Below, in pieces: positions 1 through 8,141 of a DNA stretch of 55,379 bases (positions are counted from its first letter, which is position 1; each line of letters starts with the position of its first letter). The position numbers were made by a program, and so were the translations under genes. Under the pieces are notes generated by a model. It ran no database searches. It saw only the letters and a program-made list of their open reading frames with translations, and had not been told where the DNA came from. This DNA comes from Pseudonocardia nigra (lineage in GTDB: Bacteria; Actinomycetota; Actinomycetes; Mycobacteriales; Pseudonocardiaceae), in assembly GCF_019396355.1 (NCBI RefSeq), contig NZ_JAHKRK010000005.1:1-55379 (forward strand). Reading direction: 5' to 3'.

Positions 1-1
1 C

Positions 2-250
2 GCGGTCGAGGACCTCGCGGGCGGCCGGCGGGCGCTCCGCGCCCGGATCCTGGCCCCGCCGTTCCGGCGGCTGGACGTGCCCGCGCACCTCACGCTGGTG
101 CACCCGCGCACCTCGCCGGCCGGCCCGGAGGCGTGGCGGGAGCTGCGCGGCGCCCGGTTCGACGCCGCGTTCACCGTGACCGAACTCCTGCTCACCGCGA
201 CCTCCGCGGCAGGCTGCACCGTGCTCGCGGCCGCTCCCCTGCGGCCGTAG
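2..250 (+). CDS. 2'-5' RNA ligase / 2H phosphoesterase-like protein, C-terminal part
   Basis: The reading frame is open from the window edge to a TAG at 248-250, about 82 codons, and its start lies outside the window. It carries the motif HLTLVHP, which matches the second HxT signature of the 2H phosphoesterase superfamily (2'-5' RNA ligase LigT, cyclic phosphodiesterases). The remainder is short beta-strand-rich sequence, as expected after the second motif. The first HxT motif would lie upstream, so catalytic competence cannot be judged. The family call is moderately sure; the substrate is unknown. Confidence 0.6.
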   Translation, partial: AVEDLAGGRRALRARILAPPFRRLDVPAHLTLVHPRTSPAGPEAWRELRGARFDAAFTVTELLLTATSAAGCTVLAAAPLRP

Positions 251-264
251 CCGGCTCATCCGGC

Positions 265-1077
265 TCATACCGTCACCGGCGCCTCCCTTCGCCGGCACGC
301 CGCCGCGTAGCCGGCGGGCGTGATCCCGATCGCCGCGGTGAAGTCGCGGATGAAGTGCGACTGATCGGAGTACCCGAGATCGACGGCGGCCTCCGCCCAC
401 GGCCGGTGCTGTTCCTGCGCCAGTAGAGCGGCGGCCTCGTGCAGCCGGTACCGGCGCAGCACCCACTTCGGGCTGACACCGACATACCGCGCGAACAGTC
501 GCTGCAGGGTGCGCGGGCCGATATCGAACCGCTCGGCGACGTCGTCGACACGGCTGATCGTGCGATCGTGCAGCAACGTGGCGACGATCCGGCCGACGTA
601 CTCCACCTGGGGGTCGTAGGGCGGCCACCGCTCGCGCAGGAACTCCTCGACGAGCGCGATGAGTTCCTCGACCCGGGCCGTCGCGGTGAGCCGGGCGGCG
701 AGCGCGGACGCGGGCGGCCCCCACAGCCGCTCGGCGGGCAGCACCGAACCGGTGATCTCCGACAGCGCGGTTCCGAGGAACGGGAGGAACGCCCCCGGCC
801 GGAACTTGACGCCGAAGACCCGGCCGGTGTCGCGGTAGGCGTAGGTGAACCGGTCGCGCCCGACGCCGGAGATCGCGAGCCGCCCGCCGTCGAGCACCAG
901 GTTGACGCACGGGTGGGGCAGCAGGGTGACCGACGCGGTGCGGCCCGGTGGGAGCTCCCAGGACACCAGCCAGTGCCGCTCGATCAGGTCGGCGAGGTCG
1001 GCGGCGGGTGGACGGCGGTCGAGCGTGAAATCGAGATCACGCACGCCGAGGACGCCGTACTCGCTCGTGGTGGCCAC
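265..1077 (-). CDS. AraC-family transcriptional regulator with DUF6597-like N-terminal domain
   Basis: The protein is 270 aa if it starts at the GTG at 1077; the frame is open further upstream, but that part would overlap the divergent regulator gene and has no family-like sequence. Residues about 10-105 resemble the N-terminal sensor region of AraC proteins whose core reads HPCVNLVL. Residues about 175-258 form the double helix-turn-helix, with the typical GYSDQSHFIRDF signature and PAGY near the end. It is divergent from an ArsR-type operon, so it may act on the shared 78-bp intergenic region. The ligand is unknown. Confidence 0.85.
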   Translation of the reverse strand: MATTSEYGVLGVRDLDFTLDRRPPAADLADLIERHWLVSWELPPGRTASVTLLPHPCVNLVLDGGRLAISGVGRDRFTYAYRDTGRVFGVKFRPGAFLPFLGTALSEITGSVLPAERLWGPPASALAARLTATARVEELIALVEEFLRERWPPYDPQVEYVGRIVATLLHDRTISRVDDVAERFDIGPRTLQRLFARYVGVSPKWVLRRYRLHEAAALLAQEQHRPWAEAAVDLGYSDQSHFIRDFTAAIGITPAGYAAACRRREAPVTV

Positions 1078-1120
1078 GTCCTGCGCCCAGGATGCCGCGC
1101 TCCACCGACAGTTCTGCGCC

Positions 1121-1149
1121 TTGACAAGAAAAGTTGTCGGCGGGACAGT
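1121..1149 (+). promoter_or_regulatory. Predicted promoter of a leaderless transcript, with overlapping inverted repeat
   Basis: A perfect TTGACA -35 box lies at 1121-1126. A spacer of 17 bp leads to a weak -10 hexamer, GACAGT, at 1144-1149. The predicted transcription start falls on or next to the GTG at 1156, so the downstream mRNA would be leaderless; no Shine-Dalgarno sequence is present. The inverted repeat GACAA-N6-TTGTC at 1123-1138 overlaps the -35 box, and CCGACA (from 1106) pairs with TGTCGG ending at 1140. Either could be the operator of the ArsR-type product. Confidence 0.5.
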
Positions 1150-1155
1150 GGGCAC

Positions 1156-1746
1156 GTGCAGGAGCTCAGCGTCATCGAGGACCCGGCGGCGGCGGGCGTC
1201 TCCCTCGACCCGATGCGCGCGCGGCTGCTGGCCGAGCTCGCGGAGCCGGGCTCCGCCAGCAGCTTGGCGGCCAAGGTCGGACTCCCCCGCCAGAAGATCA
1301 ACTACCACCTGCGGACGCTGGAACAGCACGGGCTCGTCGAGCTGGTCGAGGAGCGCCGCAGGGGCAACATGACCGAGCGGGTCATGCGCGCCACCGCGGC
1401 GAGCTACGTGATCTCACCCGCGGCGCTCGGCGCGGTCGCCCCCGATCCGTCGCGCGCCCCCGACCGCCTGTCGGCGCGCTGGCTGATCGCGGTCGCGGCC
1501 CGCACGGTCCGGGAGGTCGGGGAGCTCCTGGCCCGCGCGACGAAGGCAGGAAGACGACTGGCCACCTTCGCGATCGACGGCGAGGTCCGGTTCGCCTCCG
1601 CCGCCGACCGTGCCGCGTTCGCCGAGGAGCTCGCCTCCGCGGTCACCGCCTTGGTGGCCAAGTACCACGACGAGGCCGCGCCCGGTGGCCGCCCCCACCG
1701 GGTCGCGGTCACGGTGCACCCCACACTTTGGGAGGAGAAGCCGTGA
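1156..1746 (+). CDS. ArsR-type winged-helix transcriptional regulator
   Basis: The protein is 196 aa from the GTG at 1156. Residues about 15-85 are a winged helix-turn-helix with the ArsR-like pattern of a leucine-rich helix, then ASSLAAKVGLPRQKINYHLR as recognition helix, then LEQHGLVELVEERRRGN as wing. The C-terminal half (about residues 95-190) is helical, has no cysteine metal site, and resembles regulators paired with SRPBCC proteins. Its stop overlaps the start of the SRPBCC gene (GTGA). It probably controls its own three-gene operon; the effector is unknown. Confidence 0.8.
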   Translation: MQELSVIEDPAAAGVSLDPMRARLLAELAEPGSASSLAAKVGLPRQKINYHLRTLEQHGLVELVEERRRGNMTERVMRATAASYVISPAALGAVAPDPSRAPDRLSARWLIAVAARTVREVGELLARATKAGRRLATFAIDGEVRFASAADRAAFAEELASAVTALVAKYHDEAAPGGRPHRVAVTVHPTLWEEKP

Positions 1747-2519
1747 CGGAACGGCGCTTGGAGAAACAAGTCGAGCTCGACGCCACCCCCGAGCAGGTCT
1801 GGGAGGCGATCGCGACCGGTCCCGGCATCGCCACCTGGTTCGTGCCGCACCGGGTGGAACCCCGGGAGGGCGGCGTCGTCGAGCAGGACTACGGCGGCGG
1901 CTTCACCACGTCGGGACGTGTCACCGCGTGGGAACCGGGGCGCCGGTTCGCGTACGGCTCGTTCGACCAGCTCTCCGACGGTCACCCCGACTACGCCTAC
2001 GAGTTCCTGGTCGAGGGTCGCGACGGTGGCAGCACCGTGCTGCGGTTCGTGCAGAGCGGCTTCCTCGACGGTGCCGACTGGGACGGCGAGTACGACAGCT
2101 TCGACGCCGGCTGGACCCTGTTCTTCGCCAACCTGCGCAACTACCTGCGGTACTTCCCCGGCCGCCCCGCCCAGAACGCGGTCGCGATGACCTACACGGC
2201 GGGGTCCGCCCGCGAGGTGTGGCCGGTGCTGCACCGCGGGCTCGGGCTCCCCGGTCATCCCGCGCTCGGCGACGAGGTCACGCTCGCCCCCGACGGGCCC
2301 AAGGCGATCACCGGGGTCGTGGACGTCGCGAACGACGAGTTCGTCGGCGTCCGCTCGGCCCACGGGCTGCACCGCATCGGTGCCGAGGGCGATGCCGGGT
2401 GTGGCGTCAGCGCGTACCACTACTTCTACGACGGGCCGGTCGACGCCGCCGCCGTCACCACCGACTGGCAGGCGTGGCTCACACGCCTGTTCCCCGTTCC
2501 GGAGGGAGAGCCTCGATGA
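1743..2519 (+). CDS. SRPBCC (AHSA1-like) domain protein
   Basis: The protein is 258 aa. The N-terminal 150 residues have the START/Bet v1-like pattern of the AHSA1 family: LEKQVELDATPEQVWEAI, a glycine-rich loop, then WEPGRRFAY and a C-terminal helix around DAGWTLFFANL. The last 100 residues look like a second, degenerate copy of the same fold (TYTAGSAREVWPVL onwards). Such proteins bind hydrophobic ligands or act as small cyclases or hydrolases; none of this can be specified here. It overlaps both neighbours by 4 bases, so it is translationally coupled to the ArsR-type and VOC genes. Confidence 0.8.
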   Translation: MTERRLEKQVELDATPEQVWEAIATGPGIATWFVPHRVEPREGGVVEQDYGGGFTTSGRVTAWEPGRRFAYGSFDQLSDGHPDYAYEFLVEGRDGGSTVLRFVQSGFLDGADWDGEYDSFDAGWTLFFANLRNYLRYFPGRPAQNAVAMTYTAGSAREVWPVLHRGLGLPGHPALGDEVTLAPDGPKAITGVVDVANDEFVGVRSAHGLHRIGAEGDAGCGVSAYHYFYDGPVDAAAVTTDWQAWLTRLFPVPEGEPR

Positions 2520-2884
2520 CTGCGGAGTGGAAGATCGGCACGTTCGTGCACCTCGACCTGACCGTTCCCGACGCGCCCGGGCTGCGCGACTTCTACGCGG
2601 ACGTCGTCGGCTGGAAGCCCGAGCCGCTCGGCGACGACTGGATGATGCTGGCCGCGGACGGGACCCCGGCGGCCGGTGTCTGCCACGCCAGGGGCGAGAA
2701 CGCCGACCTGCCGCCGCAGTGGCTCGCCTACATCGCCGTGGACGACCTCGACGCGAGCCTCGCGGCCGCGACACGCCGCGGGGGCGAGATCGTGGCGGGC
2801 CCGAAGGGCGAGGGCCCCGGCTCGTACGCGGTGATCCGCGACCCGGCCGGCGCCGTGCTCGCCCTCATCCGGCCCGCCACCTGA
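2516..2884 (+). CDS. VOC family (glyoxalase/bleomycin resistance-like) protein
   Basis: The protein is 122 aa, a normal length for a single two-repeat VOC domain. It begins IGTFVHLDLTVPDAPGLRDFYADVVGWK, the usual first beta-alpha-beta module, and ends with SYAVIRDPAGAVLALI, the usual final strand. A His in the first strand (FVHLDL) could be a metal ligand, but the canonical terminal Glu is not at the expected place. The start codon overlaps the preceding stop (ATGA). VOC proteins paired with SRPBCC and ArsR genes are common in actinomycetes; the substrate is not known. Confidence 0.85.
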   Translation: MTAEWKIGTFVHLDLTVPDAPGLRDFYADVVGWKPEPLGDDWMMLAADGTPAAGVCHARGENADLPPQWLAYIAVDDLDASLAAATRRGGEIVAGPKGEGPGSYAVIRDPAGAVLALIRPAT

Positions 2885-2888
2885 CCGA

Positions 2889-3752
2889 TCAGCGCTTCTG
2901 GAGGTGCATCGCCTCGAGCCGCCGGATGCGCTCGCGCAGCGGCGGGTGCGTGGAGAACAGCCGCGCGGCCTGCTCACCCGCCCGGAACGGGTTGGCGATC
3001 ATCAGGTGCGACTGGGCGGTCAGCTGCGGCTGCGGAGGCAGCGGGGCGAGCTGGGTGCCGCGTTCGAGCTTGCGCAGTGCGGACGCCAGTGCGAGCGGAT
3101 CGCCGGTGAGCTCGGCGCCGCTCGCGTCGGCCCCGTACTCCCGGGAGCGGCTCACCGCCATCTGCACCACCCCGGCCGCGACCGGCCCGAGCAGCGCGAT
3201 GAGCAGCATGGCGAGCGGGTTGGGGCGGTCCTCGTCGCCGCCGCCGAACAGCCCGGCGAACATCGCCATGTTGGCCAGGAAGCCCACCATCGACGCGAGC
3301 GCGCCCGCGACGGACGAGACGAGGATGTCGCGGTTGTAGACGTGGCTCAGCTCGTGGCCGAGCACCGCGCGCAACTCGCGCTCGTCGAGCATCGCGAGCA
3401 GCCCGGTGGTGGCGCAGACCGCGGCGTGGCGCGGGCTACGGCCGGTGGCGAACGCGTTGGGCGCCGCGGTCGGGCTGATGTAGAGGCGCGGCATCGGCTG
3501 GCGTGCGGTGCGGGACAGCTCGCGGACAATCCGGTACATGACCGGGTGCTCCGCCTCGGTGAGGGGACGCGCGTGCATCGCCCGCAACGCGATCTTGTCG
3601 GAGTTGAAGTAGGCGTAGCCGTTCATCCCGAGGGCGAGCACCAATGCGATCAGCAGACCGCCCCGGCCGAACATCGACCCGACGAGCAGCACCAGAGCGC
3701 TCAACCCGCCGAGCAGCAGTGCCGTCTTCAACCCGTTCATCGACCTGTGCAC
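2889..3752 (-). CDS. htpX: HtpX-type membrane M48 zinc metalloprotease
   Basis: The protein is 287 aa. Two N-terminal membrane helices (about residues 8-28 and 31-48) precede the zinc motif HELSH at 133-137. Further membrane segments follow at about 143-170 and 180-200, and the third zinc ligand lies in SREYGAD. HtpX degrades misfolded membrane proteins. The GTG at 3752 is chosen because a good ribosome site, GGAAGGA, lies 6 bases before it; a nearby in-frame ATG has no such site. In mycobacteria htpX (Rv0563) adjoins grcC1, which here lies 5 kb away. It converges on the VOC gene with only 4 bases between. Confidence 0.93.
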   Translation of the reverse strand: MHRSMNGLKTALLLGGLSALVLLVGSMFGRGGLLIALVLALGMNGYAYFNSDKIALRAMHARPLTEAEHPVMYRIVRELSRTARQPMPRLYISPTAAPNAFATGRSPRHAAVCATTGLLAMLDERELRAVLGHELSHVYNRDILVSSVAGALASMVGFLANMAMFAGLFGGGDEDRPNPLAMLLIALLGPVAAGVVQMAVSRSREYGADASGAELTGDPLALASALRKLERGTQLAPLPPQPQLTAQSHLMIANPFRAGEQAARLFSTHPPLRERIRRLEAMHLQKR

Positions 3753-3879
3753 TTCGGGTCCTTCCTTCCGACCCGTTCAACGAGCAAGGACCGGGCGGTG
3801 TTCCGGTCGCGCGGCGAGGGACGACCGTCACAGGCGCGGAGCCTCGGCCGGGGCGGGCCACTGCGGGCAGGATGCGCCC

Positions 3880-4635
3880 ATGGCCACAGACGTCCGTACC
3901 GAGATCAGCGACGGGGTCGCCGTCCTCACCCTGTCGAACCCCGAGCGCCGCAACGCGATGAACCTGGAGATGTCCGGGAAGCTGATCGCCGCGCTCGACG
4001 CGGTCACCGCCGACGACGGCGTCGGGGCGATCGTGCTCACCGGGGAGGACCCCGCGTTCTGTGCGGGCGGCGACCTCGGGGAGCTCGCCGACGCCGACCC
4101 GGATCGGCTGCGCAACGTCTACGCCGGGTTCCTCGCGGTCGCCGACTGCCCACTGCCGACGGTCGCGGCAGTGAACGGTGCCGCCGTCGGAGCCGGGCTC
4201 AACCTGGCGCTCGCGGCCGACCTGCGCCTGGCCGGACCGCGGGCGAAGTTCGACGCGCGCTTCCTGCCGCTGGGCCTGCACCCGGGCGGCGGCTACACGT
4301 GGATGGCGCACCGGGTCCTCGGCCCGCAGGGCGCCGCGGCGGTCACGCTGTTCGGCGAGGTGCTCGACGCCGAGGAGGCTGCCCGGATCGGGCTGGTGCA
4401 CCGGGTGGCCGACGACGTGGTCACCGCCGCCGTCGAGCTCGCCGGCCGGGCGGCCGCCGCGCCGCGCGACCTGGTGCGCGCCACCAAGGCGACGATGCGG
4501 CTGACCGCGGGAATGACCTCGCAGGCGGATGCCGTTGAGGTAGAGGTGCGGGCGCAGGCCGCTTCGGTGCACTCCACGGAGTTCCGCGAGCGGCTCGCCG
4601 CCCTCCAGCAGAAGATCAGCAAGTCCGGCCGTTGA
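3880..4635 (+). CDS. Enoyl-CoA hydratase/isomerase (crotonase) family protein
   Basis: The protein is 251 aa, standard for a crotonase. The acyl-CoA-binding and oxyanion-hole motifs are visible: NPERRNAMN near residue 25, AFCAGGDL at about 61-68 and VNGAAVGAGLNLALAADL near 100. The positions of the two catalytic glutamates of true enoyl-CoA hydratases are not glutamate (GAGLNL and PLGLHPGGG), so it may be an isomerase, thioesterase-like or another crotonase activity. A Gly/Ala-rich promoter region of 127 bp separates it from the divergent htpX. Confidence 0.85.
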   Translation: MATDVRTEISDGVAVLTLSNPERRNAMNLEMSGKLIAALDAVTADDGVGAIVLTGEDPAFCAGGDLGELADADPDRLRNVYAGFLAVADCPLPTVAAVNGAAVGAGLNLALAADLRLAGPRAKFDARFLPLGLHPGGGYTWMAHRVLGPQGAAAVTLFGEVLDAEEAARIGLVHRVADDVVTAAVELAGRAAAAPRDLVRATKATMRLTAGMTSQADAVEVEVRAQAASVHSTEFRERLAALQQKISKSGR

Positions 4636-4643
4636 CACCCGAC

Positions 4644-4684
4644 GGCGGGGTGTGACGTGGCACAGGGTGCGCGGACACCCCGCC
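4644..4684 (+). terminator. Predicted hairpin between the crotonase gene and korA
   Basis: GGCGGGGTGT at 4644-4653 pairs perfectly with ACACCCCGCC at 4675-4684, with a 21-base loop. It begins 9 bases after the stop of the crotonase gene. There is no T tract, so it is either an actinomycete-type terminator without T tail or a processing hairpin. Confidence 0.45.
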
Positions 4685-4749
4685 CTACCGGGAGTTAACC
4701 TCGGAAGGCAACCCTCATCACGCCCCGTCGACCCGAGGACCGACCTCGA

Positions 4750-6648
4750 ATGACTTCTGACACCGCCGTCGACCAGCCAGCGCAGTCCGGCGGCGGTCGT
4801 GAGGTGCTCCAGCGCGACCGCATCGTCATCCGCTTCGCAGGCGACTCCGGCGACGGCATGCAGCTCACGGGCGACCGTTTCACCTCAGAGACCGCCGCGT
4901 TCGGCAACGACCTGTCCACGCTGCCCAACTTCCCCGCCGAGATCCGGGCCCCTGCCGGCACCCTGCCGGGCGTGTCGTCGTTCCAGCTGCACTTCGCGAA
5001 CTACGACATCCTCACGCCCGGCGACCGGCCCGACGTGCTCGTCGCGATGAACCCGGCCGCGCTCAAGGCCAACATCGCCGACCTGCCCGCGGGCGGCATC
5101 CTGATCGTCAACACCGACGAGTTCAGCAAGCGGAACCTGGCCAAGGTCGGGTACGAGGCGAACCCGCTCGAGGACGGCTCGCTGGAGCAGTACTCGGTGT
5201 TCCCGGTCGCGATGGCCACGCTCACCCGCGGGGCGCTGGAGGAGACCGGGCTGTCGAAGAAGGACGCGGAGCGGGCGAAGAACATGTTCGCCCTCGGCCT
5301 GCTGTCGTGGATGTACCACCGGCCGCACGAGAGCACCGAGCGGTTCCTGCGGGAGAAGTTCGCCCGCCGCCCCGACCTCGCCGAGGCCAACATCCTCGCG
5401 TTCAAGGCGGGCCACGCCTACGGCGAGACCACCGAGGCGTTCGCCGTCACCTACGAGGTGGCGCCCGCGAAGCTCGACGTGGGCACCTACCGGCAGATCA
5501 CCGGCAACACCGCGCTCGCCTACGGGATCGTGGCCGCCGGGCAGACCACCGGACTGCCGGTGTTCCTCGGGTCGTACCCGATCACGCCGGCGTCGGACAT
5601 CCTGCACGAGCTGTCCAAGCACAAGTCGTTCAACGTCACCACCTTCCAGGCAGAGGACGAGATCTCCGGCGTCGGTGCCGCGCTGGGTGCGGCGTTCGGC
5701 GGCTCGCTGGGCGTCACCACGACGTCGGGGCCCGGCGTCTCGCTGAAGTCGGAGACGATCGGCCTCGCGGTGGCCCTGGAGCTGCCGCTGCTGGTGGTCG
5801 ACGTGCAGCGCGGCGGCCCGTCGACGGGTCTGCCCACCAAGACGGAGCAGGCCGACCTGCTGCAGGCAATGTTCGGCCGCAACGGCGAGGCGCCGCTGCC
5901 GATCATCGCGCCGCGCTCGCCCGGTGACTGCTTCGACGCGGCGCTGGAGGCCGCGCGCATCGCCGTCACCTACCGCACACCGGTGATGCTGTTGTCGGAC
6001 GGGTCGCTGGCCAACGGGTCCGAGCCGTGGAAGGTGCCCGACGCCGCGTCGCTGCCGACCGTCGACCCGAACTTCGCGACCGCGCCGAACGCGCCGGACG
6101 ACTCCGGCGAGTTCTGGCCCTACCTGCGCGACACCGACACCCTGGCCCGGCCGTGGGCCGTGCCCGGCACACCGGGGCTGGAGCACCGTATCGGCGGCCT
6201 GGAGAAGGCCGACGGCCGCGGCGCCATCTCCTACGACCCCGACAACCACGACCGGATGACCCGGCTGCGCGCCGCCAAGATCGACGGCATCCCGGTGCCG
6301 GACGTCGAGGTCGACGACCCCGACGGTGGCGCCGACGTGCTGGTCGTCGGCTGGGGCTCCACCTACGGCCCGATCGGCGCGGCCGCGCGGCGCGTCCGGG
6401 CGCAGGGGCACCAGGTCGCGACCGCGCACCTGCGCCACCTCAACCCGCTGCCGGCCAACCTCGGTGACGTGCTGGCCCGCTACCGCATCGTCGTGGTGCC
6501 CGAGATGAACCTCGGGCAGCTGTCGGTGCTGCTGCGCTCCCGTTACCTGATCGACGTGCAGAGCTACACGAAGGTCGCCGGGCTCCCCTTCAAGGCCGAG
6601 GAGCTGCAGGACGTCTTCCTCCACTACGTGAAGGGGGTTTCGGCATGA
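4750..6648 (+). CDS. korA: 2-oxoglutarate:ferredoxin oxidoreductase subunit alpha (gamma-alpha fusion)
   Basis: The protein is 632 aa. Residues about 25-185 are the gamma domain of 2-oxoacid:ferredoxin oxidoreductases, with GDSGDGMQ at 31-38 and FPAEIRAP at 61-68. Residues about 240-480 are the pyrimidine-binding alpha domain, with YPITPASDI, and the C-terminal domain II follows. With KorB it converts 2-oxoglutarate and CoA to succinyl-CoA and CO2 while reducing ferredoxin, in the cytoplasm. Mycobacterial KorA (Rv2455c) has the same fused layout and similar length. Its stop overlaps the korB start (ATGA). Substrate choice is inferred from the actinobacterial family. Confidence 0.92.
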   Translation: MTSDTAVDQPAQSGGGREVLQRDRIVIRFAGDSGDGMQLTGDRFTSETAAFGNDLSTLPNFPAEIRAPAGTLPGVSSFQLHFANYDILTPGDRPDVLVAMNPAALKANIADLPAGGILIVNTDEFSKRNLAKVGYEANPLEDGSLEQYSVFPVAMATLTRGALEETGLSKKDAERAKNMFALGLLSWMYHRPHESTERFLREKFARRPDLAEANILAFKAGHAYGETTEAFAVTYEVAPAKLDVGTYRQITGNTALAYGIVAAGQTTGLPVFLGSYPITPASDILHELSKHKSFNVTTFQAEDEISGVGAALGAAFGGSLGVTTTSGPGVSLKSETIGLAVALELPLLVVDVQRGGPSTGLPTKTEQADLLQAMFGRNGEAPLPIIAPRSPGDCFDAALEAARIAVTYRTPVMLLSDGSLANGSEPWKVPDAASLPTVDPNFATAPNAPDDSGEFWPYLRDTDTLARPWAVPGTPGLEHRIGGLEKADGRGAISYDPDNHDRMTRLRAAKIDGIPVPDVEVDDPDGGADVLVVGWGSTYGPIGAAARRVRAQGHQVATAHLRHLNPLPANLGDVLARYRIVVVPEMNLGQLSVLLRSRYLIDVQSYTKVAGLPFKAEELQDVFLHYVKGVSA

Positions 6649-7718
6649 CAGCGCTGGACCTGGGACTGCCGAGCATCGGGGGTCTCGACGGCGTCCCGAC
6701 CACCGACGTCAAGCAGACCGCCAAGGACTACACCTCCGACCAGGAGGTGCGCTGGTGCCCCGGCTGCGGCGACTACGCCGTGCTCGCCGCCGTGCGCCAG
6801 TTCCTCCCCACCCTGGGCATCAAGCGCGAGAACACCGTCTTCGTCTCCGGGATCGGCTGCTCGTCGCGGTTCCCGTACTACCTCAACACCTACGGGATGC
6901 ACTCGATCCACGGGCGCGCCCCGACCATCGCCACCGGCCTGGCGGTGTCCCGGCCGGACCTGTCGGTGTGGGTCGTCACCGGTGACGGCGACGCGCTGTC
7001 GATCGGCGGCAACCACCTGATCCACGCGCTGCGCCGCAACGTCAACCTCAAGATCCTGCTGTTCAACAACCGGATCTACGGTCTGACGAAGGGCCAGTAC
7101 TCGCCGACGTCCGAGGAGGGCAAGGTCACCAAGTCCACGCCGATGGGCTCGGTCGACCACCCGTTCAACCCGATCTCGGTGGCGCTCGGCGCCGAGGCCA
7201 CGTTCGTCGGCCGGGCCCTGGACTCCGACCGCAAGGGCCTCACCGAGGTCCTCGGCGCCGCCGCGGCCCACCGCGGCACCGCGCTGGTCGAGATCTTCCA
7301 GGACTGCCCGATCTTCAACGACGGCAGCTTCGACGTGCTCCGCAAGGGCGACGACGCCGCCGAGCGACTCATCCCCGTGCGCCACGGCCAGCCGATCCGC
7401 TTCGGCCCGGAGGCCGAGGACGGGCTGGGCAGCTACGCCGTGGTCCAGGACGGGTTCGGGCTGCGCGTCGCGAAGATCGACGAGGTCGACGCGTCGCAGG
7501 TGGTCGTGCACGACGCGACCGACCACAACCTCGCCTTCGCGCTGTCCCGGCTGTCGGACCAGGACCTCACCCACACCGTCACCGGGATCTTCCGCAACGT
7601 CGACCGCACCACCTACGACGACGCGGTGCGCGCCCAGGTCCAGCAGGCCCGCGAGACCGGCAGCAACGACCTGCAGGCGCTCCTGACCGGCCGCGACACC
7701 TGGACCATCGCCGGCTGA
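6645..7718 (+). CDS. korB: 2-oxoglutarate:ferredoxin oxidoreductase subunit beta
   Basis: The protein is 357 aa. The thiamine diphosphate site is clear: GDGDALSIGG at 113-122 and NNRIYGLTKG at 141-150. Four cysteines (38 and 41 in CPGC, 72 in GIGCSS, 221 in DCPIFND) fit the single [4Fe-4S] cluster of this subunit type. It is the catalytic half of the complex formed with KorA, with which it overlaps by 4 bases. The operon ends 13 bases later at a strong hairpin. Its position next to complex I and menaquinone genes fits a role in feeding low-potential electrons, which is an inference. Confidence 0.93.
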   Translation: MTALDLGLPSIGGLDGVPTTDVKQTAKDYTSDQEVRWCPGCGDYAVLAAVRQFLPTLGIKRENTVFVSGIGCSSRFPYYLNTYGMHSIHGRAPTIATGLAVSRPDLSVWVVTGDGDALSIGGNHLIHALRRNVNLKILLFNNRIYGLTKGQYSPTSEEGKVTKSTPMGSVDHPFNPISVALGAEATFVGRALDSDRKGLTEVLGAAAAHRGTALVEIFQDCPIFNDGSFDVLRKGDDAAERLIPVRHGQPIRFGPEAEDGLGSYAVVQDGFGLRVAKIDEVDASQVVVHDATDHNLAFALSRLSDQDLTHTVTGIFRNVDRTTYDDAVRAQVQQARETGSNDLQALLTGRDTWTIAG

Positions 7719-7731
7719 CCCGCCGAGCGTA

Positions 7732-7764
7732 CGAAGGGGGACCGTCGGCGACGGTCCCCCTTCG
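7732..7764. terminator. Strong hairpin terminator between korB and a convergent gene
   Basis: A perfect 15-bp stem with a GGC loop: the left arm starts CGAAGGGGGACC at 7732 and the right arm ends GGTCCCCCTTCG at 7764. It lies between two convergent genes and the stem reads the same on both strands, so it can stop transcription from either side. Confidence 0.85.
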
Positions 7765-7774
7765 TCACGGCTTC

Positions 7775-8131
7775 TCAGGCCGTCCGATCGCCGGGGTCGT
7801 TCTCGGTGCGGTCAGCGGGCTGCCTGCTCAACCGGTCCAGGGCTTCCGCCGCGGCCGTTCCCGCCCCCTCCGGCCGGCGGGTGACGTCGGCGTCGAGTGC
7901 AGCCAGCGCCGGGTCGACCGGAGGTGGCGGGTCTGCGCGCTCGGCAGCGTCGGCAGTCTCGCCGGCGTCGTCGGGCCGGCCCGCCACGTGGGTACCCGGT
8001 TCGGCGCGATGCGTCGGGTGCGTGCCGCGAGTCTTTCGCAGCGGTCGCACGAACGCCAGCCACGTCACCGCCGCTCCGGCGAGGAACGCGATCGCGCACA
8101 GGACCCACACCTGTGCGAAGAGCGACCACAC
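7775..8131 (-). CDS. Small membrane-anchored hypothetical protein
   Basis: The protein is 118 aa. One N-terminal membrane helix (about residues 6-28, rich in Ala, Leu and Trp) is followed by a short basic stretch (RPLRKTRG), which predicts the tail faces the cytoplasm. The remaining 80 residues are low-complexity, rich in Pro, Ala, Asp and Arg, and probably disordered. No domain was recognised. It follows the OmpA-domain gene by 10 bases, so the two are likely one transcript, as ArfA and its small membrane partners are in mycobacteria (comparison, not proof). Confidence 0.65.
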   Translation of the reverse strand: MWSLFAQVWVLCAIAFLAGAAVTWLAFVRPLRKTRGTHPTHRAEPGTHVAGRPDDAGETADAAERADPPPPVDPALAALDADVTRRPEGAGTAAAEALDRLSRQPADRTENDPGDRTA

Positions 8132-8141
8132 GACCGTCCTC

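Noticed and set aside
4632..4660. TTGACA at the crotonase stop as the korA promoter
   Set aside because: No acceptable -10 box follows at 16-18 bp, and the hairpin at 4644-4684 would lie in the transcript; the box overlaps a codon by chance.
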